Source of the DNA: Methanobacteriaceae archaeon
Lineage (GTDB): Archaea > Methanobacteriota > Methanobacteria > Methanobacteriales > Methanobacteriaceae
NCBI GenBank assembly: GCA_030656015.1
Contig: JAUSNX010000001.1
Span: forward strand, 62,001 to 126,000
Reading direction: 5' to 3'
DNA length: 64,000 nucleotides
The position numbers were made by a program, and so were the translations under genes. This document shows positions 26,695 to 35,330 of the stretch, in pieces (within the stretch, counting starts at the first letter, position 1; each line of letters begins with the position of its first letter). The notes under the pieces were generated by a model that saw only the letters and a program-made list of their open reading frames with translations, was not told where the DNA came from and made no database searches.

Positions 26695-29574
26695 TTAAAG
26701 CAACTTCCTTAAACTTTCAGATGCTTCCTCATAATCAGGATTCAAGCTTAAGGCCTTACTATAAAACTGAATAGCACCATGAATATCCTCTTGGGCTTGT
26801 AAAATTACTCCTAATAAATACCAGGCCTGGTCACTTTGTGGATTGGATTTTATAATGTCACTTAAGAGAAGTTTGGCCTCTAAGTATTGTTTATTGTTAT
26901 AAAGTGATATGGCCAGATGATAAAGTAAATCCTCATTTTTTGAATCAAGTGCATGGGCCTGTTTATAATATTCCAGGGCCAGGGGATGATTACCATTTTG
27001 TTCTAAGGACATGGCCTTATATTGCAGTAAATTTGCATCTTCTGGTTTGATTTCCAGGGCCCTTTCAAAGAATGATAATGCTTCTTCGGATTCTCCGTTA
27101 GCATATAGCTCTTTTCCCCTTTCTTGAAGTTTATTCAAAGCTTCAAATTCTACATAGGCCCCTGAACCTGCTAGGGCCTTGGCAGGTGTTTGTGGTGCGT
27201 GAATGGAGATATTTTCAGGAGATGGTTCATCTTTAATGGATATTCCATCTTTAATATCTTTTATTCCATCACCAGCCATCTGAGATATTTCAGGGATTAT
27301 CTCCCTCACATTACCAGATTCCATATTTTGACGCATTTTCTTTAGTATGTAGCTGGTAGCGTCTTTATGAAGTGGCCTATTCTCATTACCACACTTTGGA
27401 GAGTATATGCAGGATGGACAACCCTCTTTGCATTGACAGTTATCAACCAGGGCCCGGGTTGAATCTAACAGTTCTTCAAATACTTCCAGCGCCTTTTCAG
27501 CTAGCCCTATGCCGCCTTCATAAGCATCATAAATGAATATACTTGGTTCTTGAGTATCTGGATGATATGGTGTTGATAATCCACCAATATCAAATCTATC
27601 GCACATTACATGTAATGGAAAAAGAGCGATGAGTGCATGTTCGGTGCCATGCAAACCACCAGCAAATATTTCATCCCCGTCGAATTTCTTTTCCAGTTCA
27701 TCTTTTAGTGATGCAGGTAGGGTAAACCATACTCCCCGGGTTCTGAATTTTAAGGGAGGTAAATCCAGAGGATAAGTTCCCAGAACCTTACGGTAATTCA
27801 TTATTTTATATTTGTAAAAATCTTCCGAAACTTCCAGTTCTCCAAAGTGAACTTTAAGCCCACCAATTTCTCTTTGATCTATTTTTTCAGTTATCTTTAT
27901 GTCAACATCCTTTAAAACCTGGGTGTGATAGTCCACTGTTCTTTTGGCCACATTTATAAATCTTCTTTCACTATCAAAGGTCTCTACGGTATAGGTCTCT
28001 CCCTGGTTTATTAAGACCGCGCCTTCATGGGCCTCTCGATAGGCATGGGAACGTTCCATTTTCTCCATTAATCGATTGCTATGCATTACCTTGAAAATAT
28101 CTGAGGATATCTGATCTAATCCATGTTGAAAAGCAGGATTATCATTAGAATTATAAATCCAATTATAGGGAGTTTCCCTAATGGTCCCATTATTAATTAA
28201 GTCGCTTAAGATAGAAGGTTCTGCCTCAAAATATTCTTTTAAGTCTTTTTTATTTAAGGGCAGCTCATTAATAGCACATAAAAGATGGGCCTTTACAATG
28301 TGAGGATTCTGCAAATCGATTATGGCATTTTCATGCGCCTTATCAAATAAAAACTGAGGATTGTTCATAAAGTACTGATCTAATGGGTTCTGGAAGGCCA
28401 TTAATACCACCAGACTATCTTTATGTTTCCGACCAGATCTTCCAGCCTGTTGCCAGGTGGATATCATGGTTCCAGGATATCCAGATATAATTACTGCATC
28501 CAATGAACCAATATTTATACCCAACTCTAGAGCATTGGTTGTGGTTACTCCCACCAGTTCTCCAGATCTGAGTTTTTCCTCAATATTTCGCCTCTCTTCA
28601 GCCAGATAACCCGCTCGATAAGCAGTTATTTTATCGGCCAATTTTGGTTTTTTCTCACCAATCTGGTTTTTGGACCACATGGCAATGAGTTCGGCCATCT
28701 TACGAGATACCGTGAAACACAGCGTCTGCAAATCCTGAATTATGAAGAATAAAAATAAGTTCATGGTCTCCTGGTGAACTGAAAGATCATTCTTCTTATT
28801 GTAAGGATTATAGAGAATGAAATGTTTTTCTCCACTGGGAGAAGTATCTTTAGAAATAAGCTGGAATGGTTCTCCAATTAATTTCTCAGCAAATTCCTGA
28901 GGATTGGCCAGGGTGGCTGACGAGAGAATGAACTGGGGATTAGAACCATAGTAATGGCATATTCTTTTCAATCTCCTAATTAAAAATGCAACATTAGAGC
29001 CAAAAACTCCACGGTACTGGTGTGCCTCGTCAATAACCACGAATTTAAGGTTTTTATAGAATCTCTCCCACTGGTGATGCCAGTAAAGAATAAGATGTAG
29101 TTCATAGGGATTGGTTAAAATTAATCGTGAATTTTTCTTAATCCCGGGGCGTTCACTCTTAGGCGTGTCTCCATCATAGATATTGGATATGAGTTTAAGA
29201 TCAAGATCAACTTCCAAGCTTTTAATTATTTGAAGCTGGTCATTGGCCAGGGCCTTGGCCGGATAAATATAGAGTGCGGTGGCATCATTATCTGCCGTGA
29301 GTTGCTCCATAATAGGCAGATTAAAAGCCATAGTTTTTCCAGAAGCTGTGGGAGTGGTAATTAAAACATTTTCTCCCGCACGCACATGTTTGAAAGCCTG
29401 AGCCTGGTGTTGATAAAGTTGGAAATTGTTTTTACCCAGATAATTCATTATATTTTCTGGAAGGTTTTCCACTTCACAGTACTGGGCCTCACGGGCCGGG
29501 AGAGTTTCTACATGCTCTATTTTATCCCGGTAGCGAATGTCATTTTTCAGTCTCTCAAGTACCTTGCTGACCAT
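26695..29574 (-). CDS. YprA/MrfA-like DUF1998 helicase with C-terminal TPR domain
   Basis: 959 residues. SF2 helicase motifs: Walker A TPTASGKTMAF (about 75), DEAH box VVIDEAHQYRG (about 180), SSATLANP, and motif VI QQAGRSGR. The DUF1998 region carries four clustered Cys, CQCKEGCPSCIYSPKC (about 714), likely zinc-binding. The last ~150 residues are about four tetratricopeptide repeats (GESEEALSFFERALEIKPED and similar). The helicase part matches MrfA, a 3'-5' DNA helicase of mitomycin repair. The TPR addition is unusual for MrfA. Transcribed before the exonuclease gene, probably as one unit. Confidence 0.88.
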   Translation of the reverse strand: MVSKVLERLKNDIRYRDKIEHVETLPAREAQYCEVENLPENIMNYLGKNNFQLYQHQAQAFKHVRAGENVLITTPTASGKTMAFNLPIMEQLTADNDATALYIYPAKALANDQLQIIKSLEVDLDLKLISNIYDGDTPKSERPGIKKNSRLILTNPYELHLILYWHHQWERFYKNLKFVVIDEAHQYRGVFGSNVAFLIRRLKRICHYYGSNPQFILSSATLANPQEFAEKLIGEPFQLISKDTSPSGEKHFILYNPYNKKNDLSVHQETMNLFLFFIIQDLQTLCFTVSRKMAELIAMWSKNQIGEKKPKLADKITAYRAGYLAEERRNIEEKLRSGELVGVTTTNALELGINIGSLDAVIISGYPGTMISTWQQAGRSGRKHKDSLVVLMAFQNPLDQYFMNNPQFLFDKAHENAIIDLQNPHIVKAHLLCAINELPLNKKDLKEYFEAEPSILSDLINNGTIRETPYNWIYNSNDNPAFQHGLDQISSDIFKVMHSNRLMEKMERSHAYREAHEGAVLINQGETYTVETFDSERRFINVAKRTVDYHTQVLKDVDIKITEKIDQREIGGLKVHFGELEVSEDFYKYKIMNYRKVLGTYPLDLPPLKFRTRGVWFTLPASLKDELEKKFDGDEIFAGGLHGTEHALIALFPLHVMCDRFDIGGLSTPYHPDTQEPSIFIYDAYEGGIGLAEKALEVFEELLDSTRALVDNCQCKEGCPSCIYSPKCGNENRPLHKDATSYILKKMRQNMESGNVREIIPEISQMAGDGIKDIKDGISIKDEPSPENISIHAPQTPAKALAGSGAYVEFEALNKLQERGKELYANGESEEALSFFERALEIKPEDANLLQYKAMSLEQNGNHPLALEYYKQAHALDSKNEDLLYHLAISLYNNKQYLEAKLLLSDIIKSNPQSDQAWYLLGVILQAQEDIHGAIQFYSKALSLNPDYEEASESLRKLL

Positions 29575-30067
29575 GTTATTCCTGTTTTGTAATGTTGTAA
29601 TAAGAACTTAATTTATCTATTAATTATTCTTAATGGTACTTGTAAGTTAATAAATGTTTTTGAGTATTATTTAGAAATTATAGAGCATATATTATGTATA
29701 ATTCCAGTTGATTTTTTTAAATATAATCAAAATAAAGCACATAATCCAATTTTCTATTATTTAAAAAAAGTATAGGAATGTCATTTAAGAGTAAAAACAC
29801 TATTTTCCTATGAGAGTTCTACTTATCTTACATTTTTCTTATTTTGACAATCTTTACAATTATTTTTTTTAGGAGTAATGGCCATTAACCTATTTCATTA
29901 TCCTCTAGTAAAGAATATATAACCTGACAATTTTATTATTTAATATCAGAAAAATATAATATGATTAAAATAACCTGACAATTTTATTATTTAATATCAA
30001 AAAATAATTAAAAAAAAGTCTTAAAAATGAAAAACAGAATACATATTTTGAAAATAGGTGGGTTTGA
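29575..30067. other. Divergent intergenic region, about 490 bp
   Basis: Lies between the reverse-strand helicase and a forward-strand unknown gene. It contains the 30-bp direct repeat at 29919-29999 close to the forward gene and otherwise only AT-rich sequence. No small ORF could be supported. Confidence 0.5.
29919..29999 (+). repeat. 30-bp direct repeat upstream of the gene at 30068
   Basis: Bases 29919-29948 and 29970-29999 are identical, beginning ATAACCTGACAATTTTATTA and ending AATATCA, with a 51-bp period (about five helical turns). Each unit holds a TATA-like TTTAATAT. It may be a doubled promoter or a regulator site. Confidence 0.85.
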
Positions 30068-30706
30068 ATGTTAGAGGAAGTTAAAATTGAAATTTCATCA
30101 GAACTATTAAAATTAGCTAAAGAAAATAATATTAGATTAAAGGATGCTTTAGCTGTGGGTATAAATCAACGAGCAGATGTGTCCATTGAGAGACATCTTC
30201 TTTTGAAAGAATTAGAGCATCATACAAAAGCTAGAGATTCAATACTCCGTAGATTGGATGAAACATCCCAGCTAGATGATTCAAATTATATTAACCTGGT
30301 TAATCCAATTATAAAAACAATTGTTATTAAGGCCGAGAGATCCATTCCTGAAGGAGCAAGTGTTAATGAATGGATTCACACAGAATTGCAGGATCATCAG
30401 ATTGCGAGATTCATAAGAGCTCAAAAAATCGATATAACTATGGATAAAGTATGGGAATACCTTGATGAATATTATCCTTATACTCCTGATGAAGAGGCCC
30501 GGCCCATAATAGCTCCGGAATTAGAATTAAGAAATGCAGTTCAAATAATTGTTAATGATTTTGAGAAAAATAAAATCGCGTATCTTAAAAAGCATAACTG
30601 GCATTCTATTAATGATGTAACTGAACAACACATTGAGATAAAAACACGCCAATATAATGTTAATCCATCCGACATTCTGGCAGAATTATCAAAACTAAAA
30701 ATTTAA
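30068..30706 (+). CDS. Unknown protein with RHH-like N-terminus
   Basis: 212 residues, soluble and charged. The N-terminus VKIEISSELLKLAKENNIRLKDAL resembles a ribbon-helix-helix or antitoxin-type start, followed by a predicted coiled helix (HLLLKELEHHTKARDSIL) and an alpha-rich remainder with EYYPYTPDEEARPII. I do not recognise the family. GGTGGG lies upstream of the ATG. The doubled 30-bp repeat in front of it could be its own binding site. Confidence 0.65.
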   Translation: MLEEVKIEISSELLKLAKENNIRLKDALAVGINQRADVSIERHLLLKELEHHTKARDSILRRLDETSQLDDSNYINLVNPIIKTIVIKAERSIPEGASVNEWIHTELQDHQIARFIRAQKIDITMDKVWEYLDEYYPYTPDEEARPIIAPELELRNAVQIIVNDFEKNKIAYLKKHNWHSINDVTEQHIEIKTRQYNVNPSDILAELSKLKI

Positions 30707-31267
30707 AAATAAATTAAGAAATATCAATTATTCCTGAATATTAATTTGATATAAGGATATTCCTGGCCTAATAACTATTAAATCAATTAGAATAATCTGA
30801 TTTATTTTACAACAAATTCTCAAGCAACTTATCCATTATCCAGCACCTTTCGGTTTTAATTCAAGATTAGATTTTTTTAAACTTTCTATCTACTTTAGAA
30901 ATTCTGTTACTGCTTTTTCAACCATTTTGTCCCACAGTACCTCTAAAATCCATGGAATTAATAAAATAAATAGTGAAAATATGATAAAAATAAGGAATTT
31001 TAGTAGGTAATTTTCGATATTATTTTTTGGTATATAACTTGCGAATAATTAAACTTCTAAAAATAATCAACTTACTTACTGCAATTAAAGTTGTCAAATT
31101 AGTAGTCAAATATTTATTATATAACTCCCATACAAAATAGTAGTCAAAAAGTTGTCAAATTACTAATTTATCAATAAAATTTTCAAATAAAATAATTTCC
31201 AGAAATAATTATAATGAAAAAATTTTCATTATTAAATTTTTAATTAAAAAATTAATAAGGCCTAAAA
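30707..31267. other. Intergenic region, about 560 bp, with a hydrophobic remnant
   Basis: On the reverse strand a short frame ends at 30890 and encodes a hydrophobic stretch (KFLIFIIFSLFILLIPWILE) followed by a short polar tail, without a canonical start. It is probably a decayed membrane peptide. The right part (31080-31160) carries the GTCAAA box pairs and the TATA region of the Fic gene. Confidence 0.45.
31093..31159 (+). promoter_or_regulatory. Two pairs of GTCAAA boxes upstream of the Fic gene
   Basis: GTCAAA occurs at 31093, 31105, 31143 and 31154, each preceded by AGT or GTT. Within a pair the boxes are 12 or 11 bp apart, about one helical turn. The pairs lie on either side of a TATA-like stretch (about 31112-31124). 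This looks like a repressor or activator site. Confidence 0.55.
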
Positions 31268-32296
31268 ATGTTTCATCCCAATTTCATTTACACCCAAAAT
31301 ATGGTAAATGATCTTTTAAAAATTAACTCTATTCGTAATTTTATTCTTAATACACATTTATTAGTGGAAATGGAAGTTTCTTTTAAAAGAGAAGCCCTTT
31401 TAAAATCAGCCCATTATTCAACAGCCATTGAAGGTAATCCAATTACCTTGAATGAAGTAGATAAGTTAGCTCGAGGCCTTAAAGTCAGCGCAGATGAAAA
31501 TGCTCAACAAGAAGTATTAAATTACTTAAATGTTCTTAAAAAGCTAGATATGTATTCTAGTGATGAAAAAATCACTAAAGAGTCTATTTTAAAGCTTCAT
31601 CACGATATTAATTATCAAATATTAGATGATGATTGTGTGTGTGGTCAGTATCGTACCGTGCCAGTATTCATGTCCAATAACCTTGGAGAAGTGATTTTTA
31701 CACCCCCTTCCGCCTATCTGGTAGAAAGAGAAATGGAAAAATTCATTAAATGGATTAATAATCTGGGTGATTTAAATCCAGTTATTGCTGCGGGAATTGT
31801 TCATTATGAATTTATGCGAATACAACCATTTACAGAAGGAAATGGCTCAACTGCAAGGGCTTTGACCGCACTATTTCTCCATCTTGAAGAATTTGACGTT
31901 GATAGGTTTTTTACCCTTGATGAGTATTATGATAGTGACTTGACAGAGTATTATAAGGCCCTTAATTCAGTAGATAAAAAAACTAAGGATATGACTGAAT
32001 GGTTAGTTTACTTTTTAGAAGGATTTTTAATTTCAATTTCTCGTATAAAAGACCAAATACTATTATTCTCTCCAGATGTTTCTCCTCAAGAACAGATTAA
32101 ATTATCTAAAAAACAGATAAAAATTATTGAGTACCTTCATTTAAATGGGCAGATTAGCAATTTAGAAGTAAAAAATTTGTTTAATATCTCACGTCAAGGA
32201 GCATATAAAGATCTCAGAAGATTAATGGATTTGAATCTTATTGAAAAAAAGGGTGGCAGCCGTTCCACATACTATATTTTAAAAAATAATTTTTAA
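31268..32296 (+). CDS. Fic-family protein with altered catalytic motif and winged helix
   Basis: 342 residues. An N-terminal inhibitory-helix motif STAIEGNPIT (about 52-61) is followed by the Fic domain and a C-terminal winged helix (about 270-342; LHLNGQISNLEVKNLFNISR). Fic enzymes usually AMPylate proteins through the core HPFxEGNGRxxR. Here the core reads QPFTEGNGSTAR (186-197): the catalytic His is Gln (CAA, one base from a His codon) and the first Arg is Ser. Transfer activity is therefore doubtful; a regulatory or de-AMPylating role or a decaying gene is possible. The frame is intact. Paired GTCAAA boxes flank the gene at both ends. Confidence 0.88.
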   Translation: MFHPNFIYTQNMVNDLLKINSIRNFILNTHLLVEMEVSFKREALLKSAHYSTAIEGNPITLNEVDKLARGLKVSADENAQQEVLNYLNVLKKLDMYSSDEKITKESILKLHHDINYQILDDDCVCGQYRTVPVFMSNNLGEVIFTPPSAYLVEREMEKFIKWINNLGDLNPVIAAGIVHYEFMRIQPFTEGNGSTARALTALFLHLEEFDVDRFFTLDEYYDSDLTEYYKALNSVDKKTKDMTEWLVYFLEGFLISISRIKDQILLFSPDVSPQEQIKLSKKQIKIIEYLHLNGQISNLEVKNLFNISRQGAYKDLRRLMDLNLIEKKGGSRSTYYILKNNF

Positions 32297-32316
32297 AGTA
32301 TTCTTATAATTTAGTT

Positions 32317-32378
32317 GTCAAAATAGTTGTCAAAATTTATTTTTTAATTAATAATAAGTAGTCAAATACATAGTCAAG
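32317..32378 (+). promoter_or_regulatory. Two further GTCAAA box pairs downstream of the Fic gene
   Basis: GTCAAA at 32317, 32329 and 32361 and GTCAAG at 32373, again in pairs 12 bp apart, each with AGT, GTT or ATA before it. They mirror the upstream cluster, so the Fic gene is bracketed by the same kind of site. Confidence 0.5.
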
Positions 32379-32488
32379 ATATTTAATGCCTTTGAATTAG
32401 AATTATGGTTATGTTATTCCATGGTATGCTATTCCCATAGTGGTATTAAAACTATATGAATAATTTTTAAATGACTAGCTATAACTTT

Positions 32489-32968
32489 CTAAAAAAGAGT
32501 CTTTTGATAATCAATTTTCTCAGTTATACCATCTTTACGAATGTGAATAACTTTAAAACCTTTTTTCTGTAGATTATGGCCAATCAAATGGTGACGGTGG
32601 CATTGATAAGGATTCTCTTCACTGCACATGAGGACCATATTCTTCTCTTCAGCTAATAACATGATTTCTCGAAGGCCCTCCTTGAATTTCAATGTTTTAC
32701 CCAGTAAGGGATAATTTACTTCTCCGTCAAGGTAATATTTAGGGTCGCGAGGTTTACCTCCAATCTTAGAGCCCAGGAATATATATGAAATAGATGCATT
32801 TTCCATAGCTTCTGCTAATAACTTTTTATTAAAATGGGGAACGTGTTTGCTGTAGGGAGATGAACGAACATCAATTAATGTATCAATAGAGTTTTTCTGG
32901 AGTATTTTGATGAAATCTTCCATGGAGTGGTTGCTGTGGCCTATGGTATGGATTTTAAGATCAGGCAT
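32489..32968 (-). CDS. DUF488 family protein
   Basis: 159 residues with the DUF488 hallmarks: TIGHSNHSMEDFI at the start, TLIDVRSSPYSKHVPHFNK, and near the end MCSEENPYQCHRHHLIG. The conserved Asp/Arg and the Cys-His rich pocket suggest an enzyme, but no reaction is known. Its terminus overlaps no neighbour. ATG start at 32968, with no strong ribosome site, so the mRNA may be leaderless. Confidence 0.88.
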   Translation of the reverse strand: MPDLKIHTIGHSNHSMEDFIKILQKNSIDTLIDVRSSPYSKHVPHFNKKLLAEAMENASISYIFLGSKIGGKPRDPKYYLDGEVNYPLLGKTLKFKEGLREIMLLAEEKNMVLMCSEENPYQCHRHHLIGHNLQKKGFKVIHIRKDGITEKIDYQKTLF

Positions 32969-33082
32969 GTTAAATCATTTATAGTAGGTGGTAAATAAAG
33001 TAATTATATTTTTATATTTATCAACTTGTTAATTACAATATTAATCTAATAATTTCAATTATATGCACTTTTGAGGCCCTAT

Positions 33083-33850
33083 ATGATCACAAAGATATCT
33101 AAAATTATTCCCATTAAATGCAAAACCCTTAACCGGGATTTATCCCGATTATTTGAATCCATAATCATTTTTTTGATACTGGCCGATGTTATTTTGCTTA
33201 CCTTAATAACTTTCATACCTGTGAATCCCCAAATTTATGGAATGATTTTATTTTTTGATTTAACTGTAGTTTTAATTCTCATTCCAGAATTTATTTACCG
33301 TTTATGGAAGGCCACTAACCGTCTAGAGTTTTTAAAACACAACTGGACCGACATTATTGGGATGGTCCCTGAACTACTAGTGGGTCATTATGGTACCTAT
33401 CTTCGATATTTCAGACTAATACGAATTGCTGCACTCTTTAAAAAAGAATTAAGACATATATTGGATTATTTACATAAAACCCACATTGACCAGGGTATAT
33501 TTGCTATTTTAGTAATATTGTTTTCAGGAACCATTATCTTTTATGTGGTGGAGCATGGCCAAAATCCTGGAATGATTGGGATGGATGATGCTTTGTGGTA
33601 TATGGTAGTTACCATCACCACCGTGGGCTATGGGGATATCTCGGCTCAGACCCATGCCGGTCGTTTAGTGGGTGTAGTGATCATGTTCGCAGGTATAGGG
33701 TTTATCAGTTTTTTAACGGCTACTATAACTTCTATTTTTATTAAAGATACTGAAAAAGAAGAAATGGATAAGATTGACGTGTTGCATGATAAGATTGATA
33801 GTTTAGAGTTTGAAATTAAGGAATTAAAGGAAATATTGAAAGAAAAATAG
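33083..33850 (+). CDS. Potassium channel, voltage-gated-like
   Basis: 255 residues. About four hydrophobic segments with a basic YLRYFRLIRIAALFKK stretch resembling a voltage-sensor helix precede S5 (GIFAILVILFSGTIIFYVVE), the selectivity filter TTVGYGDIS (about 180) and S6 (VIMFAGIGFISFLTATI). A short C-terminal coiled coil (KIDSLEFEIKELKEIL) should help tetramerise. ATG 33083 follows GAGGCC; TTG 33071 is the longer alternative. A broken relative of the pore region is found at 48199. Confidence 0.9.
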   Translation: MITKISKIIPIKCKTLNRDLSRLFESIIIFLILADVILLTLITFIPVNPQIYGMILFFDLTVVLILIPEFIYRLWKATNRLEFLKHNWTDIIGMVPELLVGHYGTYLRYFRLIRIAALFKKELRHILDYLHKTHIDQGIFAILVILFSGTIIFYVVEHGQNPGMIGMDDALWYMVVTITTVGYGDISAQTHAGRLVGVVIMFAGIGFISFLTATITSIFIKDTEKEEMDKIDVLHDKIDSLEFEIKELKEILKEK

Positions 33851-34000
33851 TATGAATTTAATTTTTTATTTTTTAAATGTGATAATTTCTAAAATAATTA
33901 ATTATCAGGAATTTATTATATTAAAATTAAACTATATCCCATCCTAAATAAAATAAGAATAATCATAAATTTATTATATTAAGGGCCATATAATACTATT

Positions 34001-34333
34001 ATGGATTTATTATTATTAGAAAGAATTGTTGGATTCATATTTGCCTTACTGCTACTTTACTCTGTTTATAATTTATTTAGTGTGTTGAAAAATAAAGAAA
34101 CAGCACTTTCCATGGTATTTTTACATACTGAAAGAATATCAACTCTTTTTGGAATTTTAGTCTTGTCTTCTATGTTTACCGTGATTACTGGTGTTTTATA
34201 TGCTCAAGGAAGTGTTCCTCTACTAGTGGAAGTTTCATTGAATACAAATGTATTTTTACTATTAATTTTCACCTATTTCTTGCAGAAATTAATGAAAGGC
34301 CACACTGGAAAAACTGAAGTGGAGGATACTTAG
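34001..34333 (+). CDS. Three-helix membrane protein, first of a paralogous pair
   Basis: 110 residues with three hydrophobic helices (about 8-28, 48-68, 78-98). The middle segment KETALSMVFLHTERIS resembles REAALGLIFTHKDQS of the next gene, so the two are probably ancient duplicates. The stop is directly followed by the ATG of that gene (34334), indicating translational coupling. No family recognised. Confidence 0.7.
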   Translation: MDLLLLERIVGFIFALLLLYSVYNLFSVLKNKETALSMVFLHTERISTLFGILVLSSMFTVITGVLYAQGSVPLLVEVSLNTNVFLLLIFTYFLQKLMKGHTGKTEVEDT

Positions 34334-34660
34334 ATGGATCTTCTCCTTTCAATATCAGTAGTAATATTAGTCCTATTAAACTTTTATTTTGTAATTAGAC
34401 TATATCTCAACATAATTCGTTATAGGGAAGCTGCCCTAGGATTAATTTTCACCCATAAAGACCAGAGCATAATGGCCTTCAAGATTTTAGGAGCGGGTAT
34501 TTTTATTCTGGCTATAAGTCGATTTTTAGATGTTTATAATTATTCAAATAGTAATCTAATAATTTCTGATGTGGCCACCGCCATGGTTCTGTTGACGAAT
34601 GTCCTGTTGATTTATGTCTTCTACAAACTATGGATCATTACTGATGTCGGTCGAGATTAA
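34334..34660 (+). CDS. Three-helix membrane protein, second of a paralogous pair
   Basis: 108 residues, three hydrophobic helices (about 5-27, 48-66, 76-100), same size and topology as its upstream neighbour. The GGAGGAT ribosome site lies inside the end of that gene. Two adjacent paralogues would allow a heteromeric membrane complex. Function unknown. Confidence 0.7.
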   Translation: MDLLLSISVVILVLLNFYFVIRLYLNIIRYREAALGLIFTHKDQSIMAFKILGAGIFILAISRFLDVYNYSNSNLIISDVATAMVLLTNVLLIYVFYKLWIITDVGRD

Positions 34661-34795
34661 TTTTTGTTTTTTAATAAAATATAAATATTAATAATTATGC
34701 AATATAGTAATACTATTATTTTAAATTAAATAAGTTCTAATAATAGATACATAGTATTTCAATTTCAAATTAAACAATTAATTAGTGTGATTATC

Positions 34796-35119
34796 ATGAG
34801 TGAATGGGTAGAAGTAAAAAAAGAAGAAGAAAAAAAAGAAAAAGTGAATATCTGGGATCCAGCAGCCTCTGGACAATCTATCCAGGGAATATTCATTGAC
34901 AAAGAAGAGGAAGTAGGCCAATATAAGAGCAATATGTACACCCTCCGCCAAGAAAATAATGAAGAAATCAAAATATGGGGATCTACCGTCCTGGACAGTT
35001 TAATGGAGAAAGTTCCCTTTGGTAGTGAGGCCCGAATTACATTTAATGGGACACAGCCATCTAAAAATGGGAGAAATCCCTGGAAAGATTATAAAGTAGA
35101 GTTTCGAGAACTTGATTAA
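34796..35119 (+). CDS. Small acidic/basic protein, OB-fold-like
   Basis: 107 residues. A Lys/Glu-rich start (WVEVKKEEEKKEKVNIWDP) leads into an alternating strand pattern (SIQGIFIDKEEEVGQ, EIKIWGSTVLDSLM, EARITFNGTQPSKNGRNPWK) that looks like an OB-fold of the kind found in small phage or plasmid DNA-binding proteins. This is only a fold impression. GTGAT four bases before ATG 34796 decides the start. Confidence 0.65.
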   Translation: MSEWVEVKKEEEKKEKVNIWDPAASGQSIQGIFIDKEEEVGQYKSNMYTLRQENNEEIKIWGSTVLDSLMEKVPFGSEARITFNGTQPSKNGRNPWKDYKVEFRELD

Positions 35120-35330
35120 TAATTAATTTTTTATTTTATTTTAATTTATTTCATATTTCATATTTGCGATTTTATTTTTAATTATAAGTAATTTAAATCT
35201 CTAAAAAATTGAATATCGTATATCTAATAACACAAAATTAATTTTAGGACTATAATTAAAATAAAATTCAGCACTAAATTAATGATTAATAATCAATATC
35301 TTATTTTAAAAATAAAAAAAATAAAAAGGT

